Below are positions 15,200-24,977 of a stretch of 64,000 nt of DNA, in pieces. The stretch lies in NCBI GenBank assembly GCA_022835595.1, contig BQUP01000005.1:868001-932000 (forward strand). The letters run 5' to 3'. The notes beneath the pieces were generated by a model that worked only from the letters and a program-made list of their open reading frames with translations, had not been told where the DNA came from and ran no database searches. A program made the translations under genes and the position numbers. Origin of the DNA: Cystobasidium ongulense (Eukaryota > Basidiomycota > Cystobasidiomycetes > Cystobasidiales > Cystobasidiaceae). How positions within the stretch are numbered: position 1 is the stretch's first letter; every line of letters begins with the position of its first letter.

Positions 15200-15494
15200 C
15201 GTGATAGTCTTTGATGGGGTATTGTCGTGTTCGCTACAGCCATGCAATGCAGACGCCGTCCGACGTGGTCTTCCAATAATCCAGCAGAGAGTCTTGCCTA
15301 TTTGATGATTTGAAGTCTGCTATGGGGGAATAGTCATTATTGTCGAGCTTTTGTCATTGCATTCGAGCAGAGTCAAGGTGGATGCCTCCATTTGCAGCGA
15401 TCATCATCAGCCAGGTCCATCAAAGGTGAGCAAGGCTTGACTTGACATCAATCCATCTGTACAGCTTGTTACACTCAAGCACACTTTGCTAGAC
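15200..15494. promoter_or_regulatory. Bidirectional promoter of Derlin and SPC2 with ER-stress-like element
   Basis: The 295 bp between the two start codons contains GACGTGG at 15262-15268 and CCAAT at 15273-15277. On the minus strand this reads ATTGG, four bases, CCACGTC. That is close to, but not identical with, the ER-stress elements of animals (CCAAT/ATTGG spaced from CCACG), and it contains the ACGTG core bound by Hac1/XBP1-type bZIP factors. Regulation by the unfolded protein response is an inference. Confidence 0.4.
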
Positions 15495-16411
15495 ATGGCG
15501 AAGAAATCAAAAGGCAAGAGCGCAGCTATTGATGGTCCCTCGTCGTTGGAGCAGCAACAGGCATTAGGCACGAGTACCGCGATACCGTCGACTTCGAATG
15601 CACTCGAAAGCAGCACAGCAAGCACCAGCAGCGTCGCACCTGATGTGAGCACACAACATAAAGAAGTGCGTGCTGTAGTGCCCTCAACAAGTGGAGAGGA
15701 AGTGGAAGAACTGCCCGAGATACAGGTGAACAAATGGTCTCTGCACGACCTCAAGACAGCGTGTGACGATGCAGTGAAGCAGGTGGGCATATCCATACAC
15801 TCACAATGTTCTTATCAACATCACTCTTGACTAACTAACTACCACCCTTGCAGTACTTTTCAAAACCCACACAGTTCAAGCCGTCACACGTCCACACCGA
15901 CGTGCGCCTCGGTCTAGGATGGACAGCGAGTCTCATAGCTCTCGGAGCAAGCCTATACGCGTACAAAGTGCCTTTTCAACAATCAAGAAACTATGTGGTC
16001 GCCGCTGTAGTGCTGTATATCGTCCTGAGCGGCATTCTAGCTGCATACGTCAAGTATGTCGAGCAAGATACGATATTCGACGGACGACGAAAGGTCTTTG
16101 CGGGTAGAGTGAGTAACTTTTACTTTGCTTTCTGAATTACTAGATATTGACAACAACAAATTTGTCTTTCTCTCCTGCAGATTGAAACGCAAGCATTGTC
16201 TATCAGATCGTCCTGCGAACCTTACACACCAATCTATAACCTCAGCTTCTCATACACCCATTCTAGCAACGGCGGGAAGAGCTTGATTCGAGAATACAAG
16301 AAGGAAATTTCAAGGCCTTTCAACGAGGTATTTGATGAGGAAGGAGTGCTCGTGCGGAGCGAACTTGAAAAGACGCTTGGGAGCGTGATTGAGGAGGCTA
16401 TCGGGCAGTAG
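15495..16411 (+). CDS. SPC2: Signal peptidase complex subunit 2 (SPC25)
   Basis: Exons 15495-15782, 15854-16108 and 16181-16411 give 257 residues. The protein is a non-catalytic subunit of the ER signal peptidase complex that cleaves signal sequences. Family features: a conserved segment VNKWSLHDLKTACDDA, then ...HTDVRLGLG before the first of two transmembrane helices (WTASLIALGASLYAYK and YVVAAVVLYIVLSGILAAY), then KYVEQDTIF. The C-terminal cytosolic domain is beta-rich (YNLSFSYTHSSN). The N-terminal ~75 residues are a lineage-specific Ser/Thr/Gln-rich extension. The ATG at 15495 is the first in frame. Confidence 0.94.
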
Positions 16412-16609
16412 TAGGTAGCTTTGGTTATTCAGATGCGTAGAATCGATTGGTAGAAGTACGACAAGCATGCAGTGGGTCGGTCTGTTCATTCTTGGCAGTC
16501 GTGTATTGTACATCTAGAGAAGTGCGGCAATCCTGCAGTAAAGCATGAAAGATCAGGATTGACCAAGGCTAGACATTCGCCTCTCAAAACTCACCTTTGG
16601 ACGCGAAGG

Positions 16610-16981
16610 CTATGCAAACGCCTTTCCGACTATCGAGTATCCTCTATTCAGGCTTCTATCCTTGGGCGCAGTCTCTTGCTCCATCGTTTGCCGCGATACA
16701 GTTTCGACTTTGACGAGTTCCTTGATGCGGAGTAGCTTTCCCACTGAACCCTGATCCACAGGCGTATACAGCGTCTGCAATCTCTTTGTGAAACCAAGTG
16801 CTGTTACTGTCTTGCGCACTTCTGGTCTCAGTCCTATACACGAGCGTTGGAGTGTGACTTTGAAGAATTCTGGTTTGGCGGTAGCTGCTGCCGTCGAGCT
16901 TGCGGTGGATGTGGAAGCTGAGGACGTGGCAGACGTCGAAGCTGAGCGTGCTGCTGTGGTGAGCGTGCGTCTGAGTAGCAT
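16610..16981 (-). CDS. MRPL33: Mitochondrial large-subunit ribosomal protein uL30m
   Basis: Single exon, 123 residues. The first ~35 residues are Arg/Ser/Ala-rich without acidic residues, as in a mitochondrial presequence. The mature part has the L30 pattern: FFKVTLQRSCIGLRPEVRKT (small beta strand, then helix), ALGFTKRLQTLYTPVD, and KLLRIKELVKVE. The C-terminal tail ends YSIVGKAFA. It is divergent from CDC73 across 216 bp and convergent with SPC2. Confidence 0.9.
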   Translation of the reverse strand: MLLRRTLTTAARSASTSATSSASTSTASSTAAATAKPEFFKVTLQRSCIGLRPEVRKTVTALGFTKRLQTLYTPVDQGSVGKLLRIKELVKVETVSRQTMEQETAPKDRSLNRGYSIVGKAFA

Positions 16982-17197
16982 TGTTGCTGCTTGATGGTGT
17001 GGTGGATGGGTGTGTATTATCGATTGGCAAGAAGGTGAGAAGGAGCAGTTCGACTCGGACGACGAGGAACCCTCTTGATCTCTTACAACCATCGACACCA
17101 ACCATTAACTTCAGATAAAGCACTCGCTGTCACCTCGTCCGACCTAGCGACAATTGCCAGTCACATCGCAACACTCAGTCTCGCCTCAGCAGGCAAC
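16982..17197. promoter_or_regulatory. Bidirectional promoter of uL30m and CDC73
   Basis: These 216 bp separate the two divergent ATGs. The core elements of both genes must lie here unless they extend into the neighbouring transcripts. No specific factor site is claimed. Confidence 0.45.
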
Positions 17198-18715
17198 ATG
17201 GCGGCCTCGAGGGATCCCCTTCGGCTGCTGCAGGCGACGCTCAGCTCGAGAGGAACCGTAGACCTACTGCCATCTGATGATCCTGCATCAGCTCCGGTCC
17301 AGCAACTCAGCGAATGCAGCTATCTCTCCTTCCCCGACCCATCCGACTCGTCCAAGCGCATCATCTTGCCCAAAACGATCCCAACACGATTCAAGCGAAC
17401 ACCTCAATCCACAGCTTCAGAAACATGGGATCTGCAAGCTCTCCTACTCGCTTTCTTGCGTAAGGACAATAGTATAGCAGAGTATGCTCAAGAGGCCGTG
17501 CAGCAATCCGTCGAGCTCGTCGGTGTCATGCAGAGGAAGGTCGTCGCGGATTACCTAGAAGGCAAGGATACGACTGGACAACAAAGCGCTCCTTATCTTG
17601 TTCCTGAAGGGGAACCAGTAAACATAGATCCAAGCGTCGAAGCTTCCCTATCCGCCGAGCAAGTCAGTACAACAGCCGGACAAGCAGCTGCCGCCGCAGC
17701 TGTAGACGGAGCACAAACGACAGCAGATGGCAGACCTGCGAAGAAAGCTAGATACGTCGTCAATAAGGAAGATCTAGACGCGTACAAGAAAATTGTCTCT
17801 TTCTGGGAACCTAAACAGATTGCAGACAGGAATACGGTCTTGCGAGGTAGCCATAAAGTGAACAACTTTGGCAATGTTAGAGATCTCATTCAGGATAGAC
17901 TCAAGTCTGGAAAAGAAGAGCTACGAAGGAGTGTTACTAGCAGACAGCCTGCAGTACCAGCACCAGCTCCCGCTCAACGGCGGCGACGTAGGTCTACTTA
18001 CCACTTTAACTTTATATCTTTTATACTGACCGTGACTGATAAACACACTTAACGGTGCTACAGGCCAAGCAAATCCAATCATCCTCATTTCACCCTCATC
18101 TTCTGCTCTTATTACAATGTTCAACGTCAAGCGTTTCCTCGAAGAATCCATTTACGAACCATCCGATATCGCACGTGCTAATTCAGGCCGTATAGCTGAA
18201 GATGTCGTTCAGATCAATCATAAGAGAAAAATTGGATCAGCTTCAGATGCAAATACTGCTGCTGGTGGATTGTCTGGTGCAAACAGAGCTGAAAGAACGG
18301 CCGCTGGAGAAAAGCTCACAAGGTACTTTGTGGTTGAGGGAGTTGATGCACTTAGCAAGTTCGGTGATGATGCATGGTACGTCCTACTCCAACTCCGCCG
18401 TGAGTTGGACCTTAATCATACTGAGACTCATTGATAAATTGCAGGGACCGAGTCGTCTGCGTCATAACAACGGGTCAAGAATGGCAATTCAGACCATACA
18501 AATGGACAGAACCAAAAGAATTGTTTCATCATGTTAAGGGAATACATTTCAAATTTACAAACGATCCTCCAAATCCGAAAATACAGAATTGGAATGTGGC
18601 AGAATTGAAAATCGATCCGGTGAAAAGATATATCGATAAAAGTACAGTGTCGGATTTTTGGAGAATCGTGGAAGGGTGGACGGCGATACATAAAAGTGGT
18701 GTAGTAGACTTTTGA
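17198..18715 (+). CDS. CDC73: CDC73/parafibromin, subunit of the Paf1 transcription elongation complex
   Basis: Exons 17198-17987, 18064-18376 and 18445-18715 give 457 residues. It acts on RNA polymerase II chromatin, linking elongation with histone modification. The N-terminal region begins with DPLRLLQATLSSRG, typical of parafibromin. The middle is low-complexity with a basic cluster. The C-terminal Ras-like Cdc73_C domain (~265-457) shows NPIILISPSSSALITMFNVK, then RYFVVEG, GQEWQFRPYKW and the closing IHKSGVVDF. An upstream in-frame ATG at 17075 exists, but 17198 (MAASRDP) matches family starts. Confidence 0.95.
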
Positions 18716-18787
18716 TTGCGCAATAGCATCCATGCGGGCAAACGATCGGAAAAGTAGATGATCAGATGAGGCGAATCCTTCCAATAT

Positions 18788-19348
18788 TTACGGTCGTCCC
18801 GACTCGCAATCCTCTATGGCACGGCCGACAAGATCTTCTAGCCTGGCGATCAGCTCCTTCTTGTCGCTCGCGTTTGTAATGCTCCTGTTGTTCAAGGCCG
18901 CCAAGATTGCCCGCAGTCCTGCCCTGCTCGGTGCACCTCCTGATCGTATCTCTTTCAGCGGTCTCAGGCCACACCATAGCGCGGTGTGTCGCCATGTGTT
19001 ATACATCTCTTGCCTCCACCTCCAATTTTTTACATGAGGGTTCAAGCGCCGGCTGAGCAATCTGTAATCTTCAGCATCATTCCCACTCACTTTCCATTTC
19101 GGCTTCATGGGCTCCGCTGATTTGTTGGGCAATGGCGTACGCGTCGTCGTCTGATTGCCCGACCGTCCAGGCGAGGTACGTTCTTTTGGAGCATTGGAAC
19201 CTCCTGCCGATGAGATCGCAGTAGTAGGACGGAGAGACTCTGGACTTGCCAGCTTCCGTTGCTTGGGCCCCTTTTCATTGCCACTGCCACTGGCACTGCC
19301 ACTGCGATCGCGTTTGGTATTTTTGCCGCCTGTTCGTTGGTCAGGCAT
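18788..19348 (-). CDS. Small basic protein with a SAP-like C-terminus, unknown function
   Basis: Single exon, 186 residues starting MPDQRTGGKNTKRDRS. The N-terminal half is disordered and basic with a repeated Gly/Ser stretch. The C-terminal ~45 residues (LRAILAALNNRSI, KKELIARLEDLV) fit the helix-turn-helix pattern of SAP DNA-binding motifs, with a conserved Leu/Ile spacing. A nuclear role is therefore possible but not shown. No orthologue recognised. It lies tail-to-tail with CDC73, whose stop is 72 bp away. Confidence 0.6.
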   Translation of the reverse strand: MPDQRTGGKNTKRDRSGSASGSGNEKGPKQRKLASPESLRPTTAISSAGGSNAPKERTSPGRSGNQTTTRTPLPNKSAEPMKPKWKVSGNDAEDYRLLSRRLNPHVKNWRWRQEMYNTWRHTALWCGLRPLKEIRSGGAPSRAGLRAILAALNNRSITNASDKKELIARLEDLVGRAIEDCESGRP

Positions 19349-20307
19349 GGCGGAGCTGCGTATAGGTCAAGCGCTTGCGATGTCGGATAAGTGGATCGGG
19401 TCAGTGTGCAGACAACGGGCTAGTAGCAATCTGAAAGATCCGGTGAGAGTAAAGGAGACCTTAGGCTCTTCGAAATGGTTTCTTTTATACTTCCAGCCAC
19501 TCGCATAAAGCGCCTGTCCGTTCTACACTAACTCCGCACGACTGCGGCTAGGCTGTGGCAATCGCAGTGCTCCTGCTGTGCTGATGTCTGGCGAGCTTAT
19601 TCGAGGTCCGCTGTACGTTCGCTCCCTTTCATATCAAAAAGACGGTCGGCAGGTAGGTCTATGCCTCTACTTTGCTCCAACTGGACGTGCGGGATTGCTG
19701 AAACCTGGGTGGATGAAGTTGAGTACGAAAGACAATCTGATAGTGCTTGGCTTCGTGACCCACTGTCAGCGGTGTCGCATCACTCTCACCGCAGTTACTG
19801 CACGGAATTGAACGTACTGTACGCAGCATCAGACTAGTCCACCAGCAGAGACTGTATGCGTCGAGCCCACGGCGAAGTCTCACACGCTTTCTGATGGTGC
19901 ACAGGCCTGACCCGTCTACTTCGCTGCTGTTATACTTTGCTTACTTGATTGCTTGCTTGGGACTGTACGAAAAACGTAGGTCAGGTGGCTGCAGAGCATG
20001 GTGGACAACGTGCATCGCCCCGAACAAATCTCTGTTTGTAGCGCGTGTCGCCTATCTCGTGCCCATACCAAGCTTGAGGATGTATTGTTTGATTGCAGAC
20101 CAGCCGTTGCGTAGCAGAGTGATCCATGTTGGGTCGACTGCGACGGCAAATGCGGTGGTTTCCCGGATCCTGTCAGCCGGAAAAAGTTTTGAAAGTCGTG
20201 AATGTTGCAAAGATAGTGTATGTATACTTCACTATAGACACTTCGCTCGATTTCTAGCGATACTGCGCGACATGATCCGTTATTTAGTGAGCTAAATCGA
20301 TCTTATG
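19349..20307. other. Intergenic region, no gene seen
   Basis: About 0.96 kb between the SAP-like gene start and the 3' end of the transporter. The open frames on both strands are short and lack codon pattern or family resemblance. Confidence 0.4.
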
Positions 20308-22109
20308 CTATTTATACAGCTTAGTCTGGAGTAGCAAGGTCAGCTATGGCTATGCAAAGAGTGAGGAGAGAACATCTGCTTACGATAAGAGTTATGATAC
20401 CACTGACACTGAATGCCATTGTTGGCGTAACGAGGTAACTAGCAAGTAGAACGGTGGCCACAACACCCTGTTCTGCTTCGTCCAAACCCGCCATGTCTGC
20501 CATAGCAGCGAGTGTAATCCTATACAGATGTAGATACATCAGCCTGACATCCCCTCTGAGTTGTACGCAATCCACTCACGCTGGAGGACCAACATTACTG
20601 ATAGCGAGCGCGAAGTCCAACATTGGGTCTCTAGCGACGTAGTTCGGCCATCGAGCACGAATGCCATAGATTACACTTCCTGAGATGAGCGGTACAATCA
20701 CAAATCGATAGAGGAAGAGATAAGCCAAAGGCCACAGTTTGGCTCTTCCGGACCTGTAGGGATTTGACAGGGAGATCTCAGCTCGTCGCCGATGCAAGAG
20801 ATCAGTGTATGCACGTACTGCTTGGACACTAGTTTGCCTCCTAAAGCAAACATTTGAAGTGCGGTATAAAGCTTGCCTAGCGAAGTAAGCGATTGGGTGA
20901 ATGATGCTTGAAGAGGTCCATCTTCATCGAATATCAACCAGCGAGTTGGCTTGATTACTCCGAGGACGATGGCAAGGATTGCGGCAATAAGAGGTGGGTT
21001 GACTAAAAACGCCAACATCACGATTAGCGAGCTTCTGATTGAGGTACATATGGCCGGACTTACAGAACTCTTCAGCACCCGCCAAAGCCTTCTTTGGCAC
21101 CCGCTTCTTCAAGGGTTCGTCTTCGTCCATGGCATCGACTAGAGGCTCATCATGCCCATCTCTTGGATCTTCAAGAAGAGGCTGACGTTCGCTTTCTTCA
21201 TCCTGTTCCGGTCTGCCTCCTCTTAGGACATATGGTCCAATGGCCCATCTCAAGATGTTTCCTACGAGACCCTGCGCCAGGAACAATAAAAGTCAGGCTG
21301 CGTCGATACGTATGGCAAGTCACATCGTCGAAGCTCACAATAACAAGAAAGTACGTCTTTCCTCGATCAAGAGCTTTATCTACTGTATCATTCTTGTTCT
21401 TCAAGAGGCTATCCATTCCACCAGTTTTTGATAAGCTCTCAATCAGCAAGAGGGGAAGGGAGAGAGTATTCGGGAAAGCAGCTGCAGGAGCGAGCCATTG
21501 AGGGAACTTGAAGAGCTTGATGCCGATGTATGCATATGCAAGGGAAAGTGCAGTAAAGGCTACTGTGAGGACGGCGAAGATCCAGTAGTTTGACAATTGT
21601 TCAGGAGTAGCTTCTTTGCCCATTTGGGTGAAGAGAAGGCCTGTAAGAATCGTGTATGAGATTTAATCGCCCAGATAAGAAGAAATTTAGGAACATCGTC
21701 AGTACATGGTGAGTGCAGATCTACGGAATCTGCCGGGAATAGTAGAGGAGTGTTTCGGCAAGTGTGTCTCATTCCCAGCTCCTCTTGACTCGTTTGGAAT
21801 AGCTTTTCAGGGTGTGCATAGGTTGTGGATGGTCAAAAGCGAGTATTCTTCCCGCATTGTCGATCCCGCCAAGATGCGGTCATGGACCATCGAATATCTC
21901 CAAAGGGTGGACGAGGGTACGCTGCCATAGCTTGAAGCACACTCACATGGCAGCAGAATATGAGTACCGAGCTTTGTAACCGCGTTCACGGCGTCCTCGT
22001 TGAAGAAGTTGAGATACTTGACGGTAGCAGATCCATAGCCAAGGACGAGCAGGACCGAGATGGTGGCCTGGACTGCGCCCTTGAGCGCTTCGAGCCAGAC
22101 TGCACCCAT
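20308..22109 (-). CDS. Auxin-efflux-carrier-like (PIN/PILS, Mem_trans family) membrane transporter
   Basis: Exons 22109-21947, 21640-21339, 21271-21064, 21002-20819, 20753-20580, 20519-20384 and a short last exon ending at 20308 give about 400 residues. There are two hydrophobic five-helix blocks separated by a charged loop (PEQDEESERQPLLEDP, then DAMDEDEPLKKR). Typical sequences are FPNTLSLPLLLIESL in the first block, and NPPLIAAILAIVLG and SNVGPPA with crossover prolines in the second. Fungal members are mostly uncharacterised ER or plasma membrane transporters. The substrate is unknown. The final intron (20383-20344, 40 nt) has two tandem acceptors (CATAG, CCATAG): the nearer one would end the protein after one residue, the farther one adds a short tail. 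Confidence 0.88.
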
Positions 22110-22485
22110 GGTGGGGGAGGAGTGGAGGTGGTGTGTTGGATGAAAGACTTAGATTGCTCGGATAGAGGGAAAGTGAGAGACGAGAAGAATACTTATATCC
22201 TGGACAGCTGTCGAAGCAGTCTCCGATCACCCTCTCTGCCTCACACCAAAAACATCACCTGTACAAGACCAACGACAACAGCAGCAGCTTAGTAGTCAGC
22301 ATCAAGCAAGCTTATATCATCATCGTGGACGTGCTGCCTGGCTCCGCTCTGCGCTAGGTTGGACCTGCCCAATGGGTGCACCTCCGACGACTGTTCTACA
22401 GCACAAGTACATCTCCCAGGCAGGCAAGGAACAGGGTGAGCGAGTGAACGTGGACAGAGCTGGAGAGTTGGACTCCTAAGAGACG
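22110..22485. promoter_or_regulatory. Bidirectional promoter of the PIN-like transporter and the unknown protein gene
   Basis: The 376 bp between divergent ATGs contain no gene. The side near 22110-22300 may include the transporter's 5' leader. Confidence 0.4.
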
Positions 22486-24687
22486 ATGCTATCCACAGGC
22501 TCAATCAGCGCAAGCGTCTTCACGTCAGAAGATGGCGAACCTACTGGCCGCTGGAGAGCTGCACCAGTCTATCAGCCTACCGAAGTCACAGAAGTCAAGC
22601 GAGACGGCCAGCAATACGCGAGACACGAAGGCTATATCGGTGGGTAGTGATGATATGCCTGTACTCGGCGACGAGTCCTCTCGCTCGCGAAGGGAGAGCT
22701 GACTGTCTCGTCTTCTACAATCCTTCCAGAAAGCAAGCCTGGAGTCTACTTTGGCATAGTCCTGCAGTGGAGAAGCAAGACTGGTAAGCTCATCACTTAG
22801 CTGCATGCTCAAGTAATTATACGAATAGATGATAACTGTCGCTCCTCCTTCACAGGCGCCCTCACCAAGACATGGAAGCTAGACGACGACCTGGTGGCGT
22901 ACTACTACTTGGACGGCCGGCCTCTGCCTTGCATGAGATACGGTAATCGTCGCCATCTATCGAATTTCATGCTATACAAGCTGACAGACTCTGGTCGACA
23001 GCCATCTACCAACCAGGCGGGAAAAATCCGCTTCCTCTTTCGGGTCTGTGGCCAGACAACGATACCCGCTATCCTTTAAGATGGGAGAAGCGTCGCAGCA
23101 CCGCCGACAGTATCGAGCTTGATGACGACATATACGCATCAAGCAACGAGACATGTCCTGTAATACCACCAATCTTCTCAGCGGATGATCTGGGTTCGAT
23201 AGGCATAACGATACACCACAAAACAGACGAAGAAAGCAGTCGATACAAGAAGTTCGAAGAGTCGCCTATGCCTGGTAACGTAAACCTACAGAATGATCAA
23301 GATCTGAAGCTGTTCAAGGACAAGAACCTGACGGAATCAGTTGGGTACGTGCTCAAAAGTCCTGCACATGGTGCTAGAACCGGCAAAGTATTGACAATTG
23401 GCCTTCTTTCATTCTCTACCATTCAACGACACCAGCCTTCAAACGCCAGATAGTGTGTCGGAAGATCAAACAGAAGATATATTTAGCGGACGAGAAGCAC
23501 CTGCGAAATCTTTGCCTTTCTTGGAGTTTCGCTTGTATTACAAGAATCGAGGTATGCTGCTTGCCTTGTTCGCGAGATTCACTTTAAATATTGAGCTTTT
23601 GACAATTTCCTTTGTTTTAGATACTCTCAAGCGTATAGGTATACTCGACGAGATCTCTACAGACGGTCCTATCGCAAGCACCAGCAACGGTACAAGGACG
23701 AATGCCAATGGAACATCAAGCCATTCGCGGACTTCAGCCACTAATGGGCATACAACAACGACAGTCAATCCAAATAAAAGACCAAGACCATCGCAAGCTC
23801 CCTCAAATGCGGCTGGCAGCAATCTGCATGCGAATCCCTCGCGCTCGACTTCGCCTCTGCCACCTCCTCTTTCGACCAGACCGACCTCGTCCACTACCAA
23901 CTCAATCCCATCCACATCGCACGCTGCTCCATCGGAATCTGCCCCTCCGCCGTCAAAGAGAGTAAAGCCCGAACCACAGTCAAGTCCGAGACGCGAGCAA
24001 GCGAGAGAACCAGTGATCGCGCAAACGGAGGATAGCAGTACTTCAGCAGAGGAAGATCGACAGCAGGACGTTTCATTGCCTGCAGATCAGATACCAAGTC
24101 CGCCTCCGATGCAAGATGCAGAATCTCAGCATTCATCTCTTAATGAGTTCTTCAATGCTTCAACTGCTCCTCCCCCCGTTGAAGAGCGGAGGCCCACACC
24201 TTCTACGTCTGCTGCAACTAGAGCAGCGCCGCCTAAGGCAGAAAACACGTCTCCGAGGTTTCCAAGTATCGCACAACGTGCCGGAATTAAATTGGATAGT
24301 CCAATGCCTTCTCATTCTCAGTCCCAATCCCAAGCTCAAAATTGTAAGCTGGTCATGCTTATCACTCACCGCCCTGGAGCTGAGCTAAAGGTTTTAATTT
24401 TCGCCTTCCCAGCCTTCTTTGGAAATGCGTCGCAAAGTGCTGCTCAAGAAGCGCGCGAGTTAGAAGCCGAAGCTTTCCTAAGCGAAGATGCCCTCGATAT
24501 AGCAGAACCTGAAAATGTTCAAGCGTTAATAAGCGTTGGATTTAGGACGAAAAAGAAGTTCTTATCCCGGTTACCGCACTGCGATCAAGGGACAAGAGAT
24601 AAGATCTTTGCTGATTTGGAAGCACAGATGGAAGCATTGGATTTTGGTGTGCTACGGGCTTATCTTTTGAAACATTGCGAGTTATAA
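22486..24687 (+). CDS. 583-residue protein of unknown function, DUF7918-like N-terminal region
   Basis: Seven exons fit in phase: 22486-22639, 22730-22783, 22856-22942, 23002-23344, 23436-23551, 23621-24343 and 24413-24687. The N-terminal ~270 residues look like a beta-rich folded domain (YFGIVLQW, YYYLDGRPLPC, FRLYYKNRDTLKRIGIL). The pattern, especially FRL-YKNRDTLKRIGI before a disordered tail, recalls the uncharacterised DUF7918 domain of fungi; I cannot verify this. Residues ~280-490 are Ser/Pro/Thr-rich and disordered. The last ~90 residues form a helical region (QALISVGFRTKKKFLSRL). The intron at 23345-23435 was chosen by phase; another open frame crosses it. Confidence 0.75.
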
Positions 24688-24977
24688 AAGGTGCATCGAA
24701 AGACCCGCCCATTACGATGTACTATTTACCAAACGTGAAGTTAGTCATACACTGTTCTCCGGTACTCCACATTTGGACAATTTCATTACATCGATTGTAT
24801 TCGCTGTATGAGAAATACGAATTGTATCCACATTTAACTTCCTAACCTTTATAGGTAATGACTGTAACAACAATACGATAAATTGTTTCATTTATTAAAT
24901 ACTGTTCAGCTAAGTATCAGTATCTGATAGACAAATAACAAAAATAAATAACCCTAGAGACATCTCATCGCTATCTT

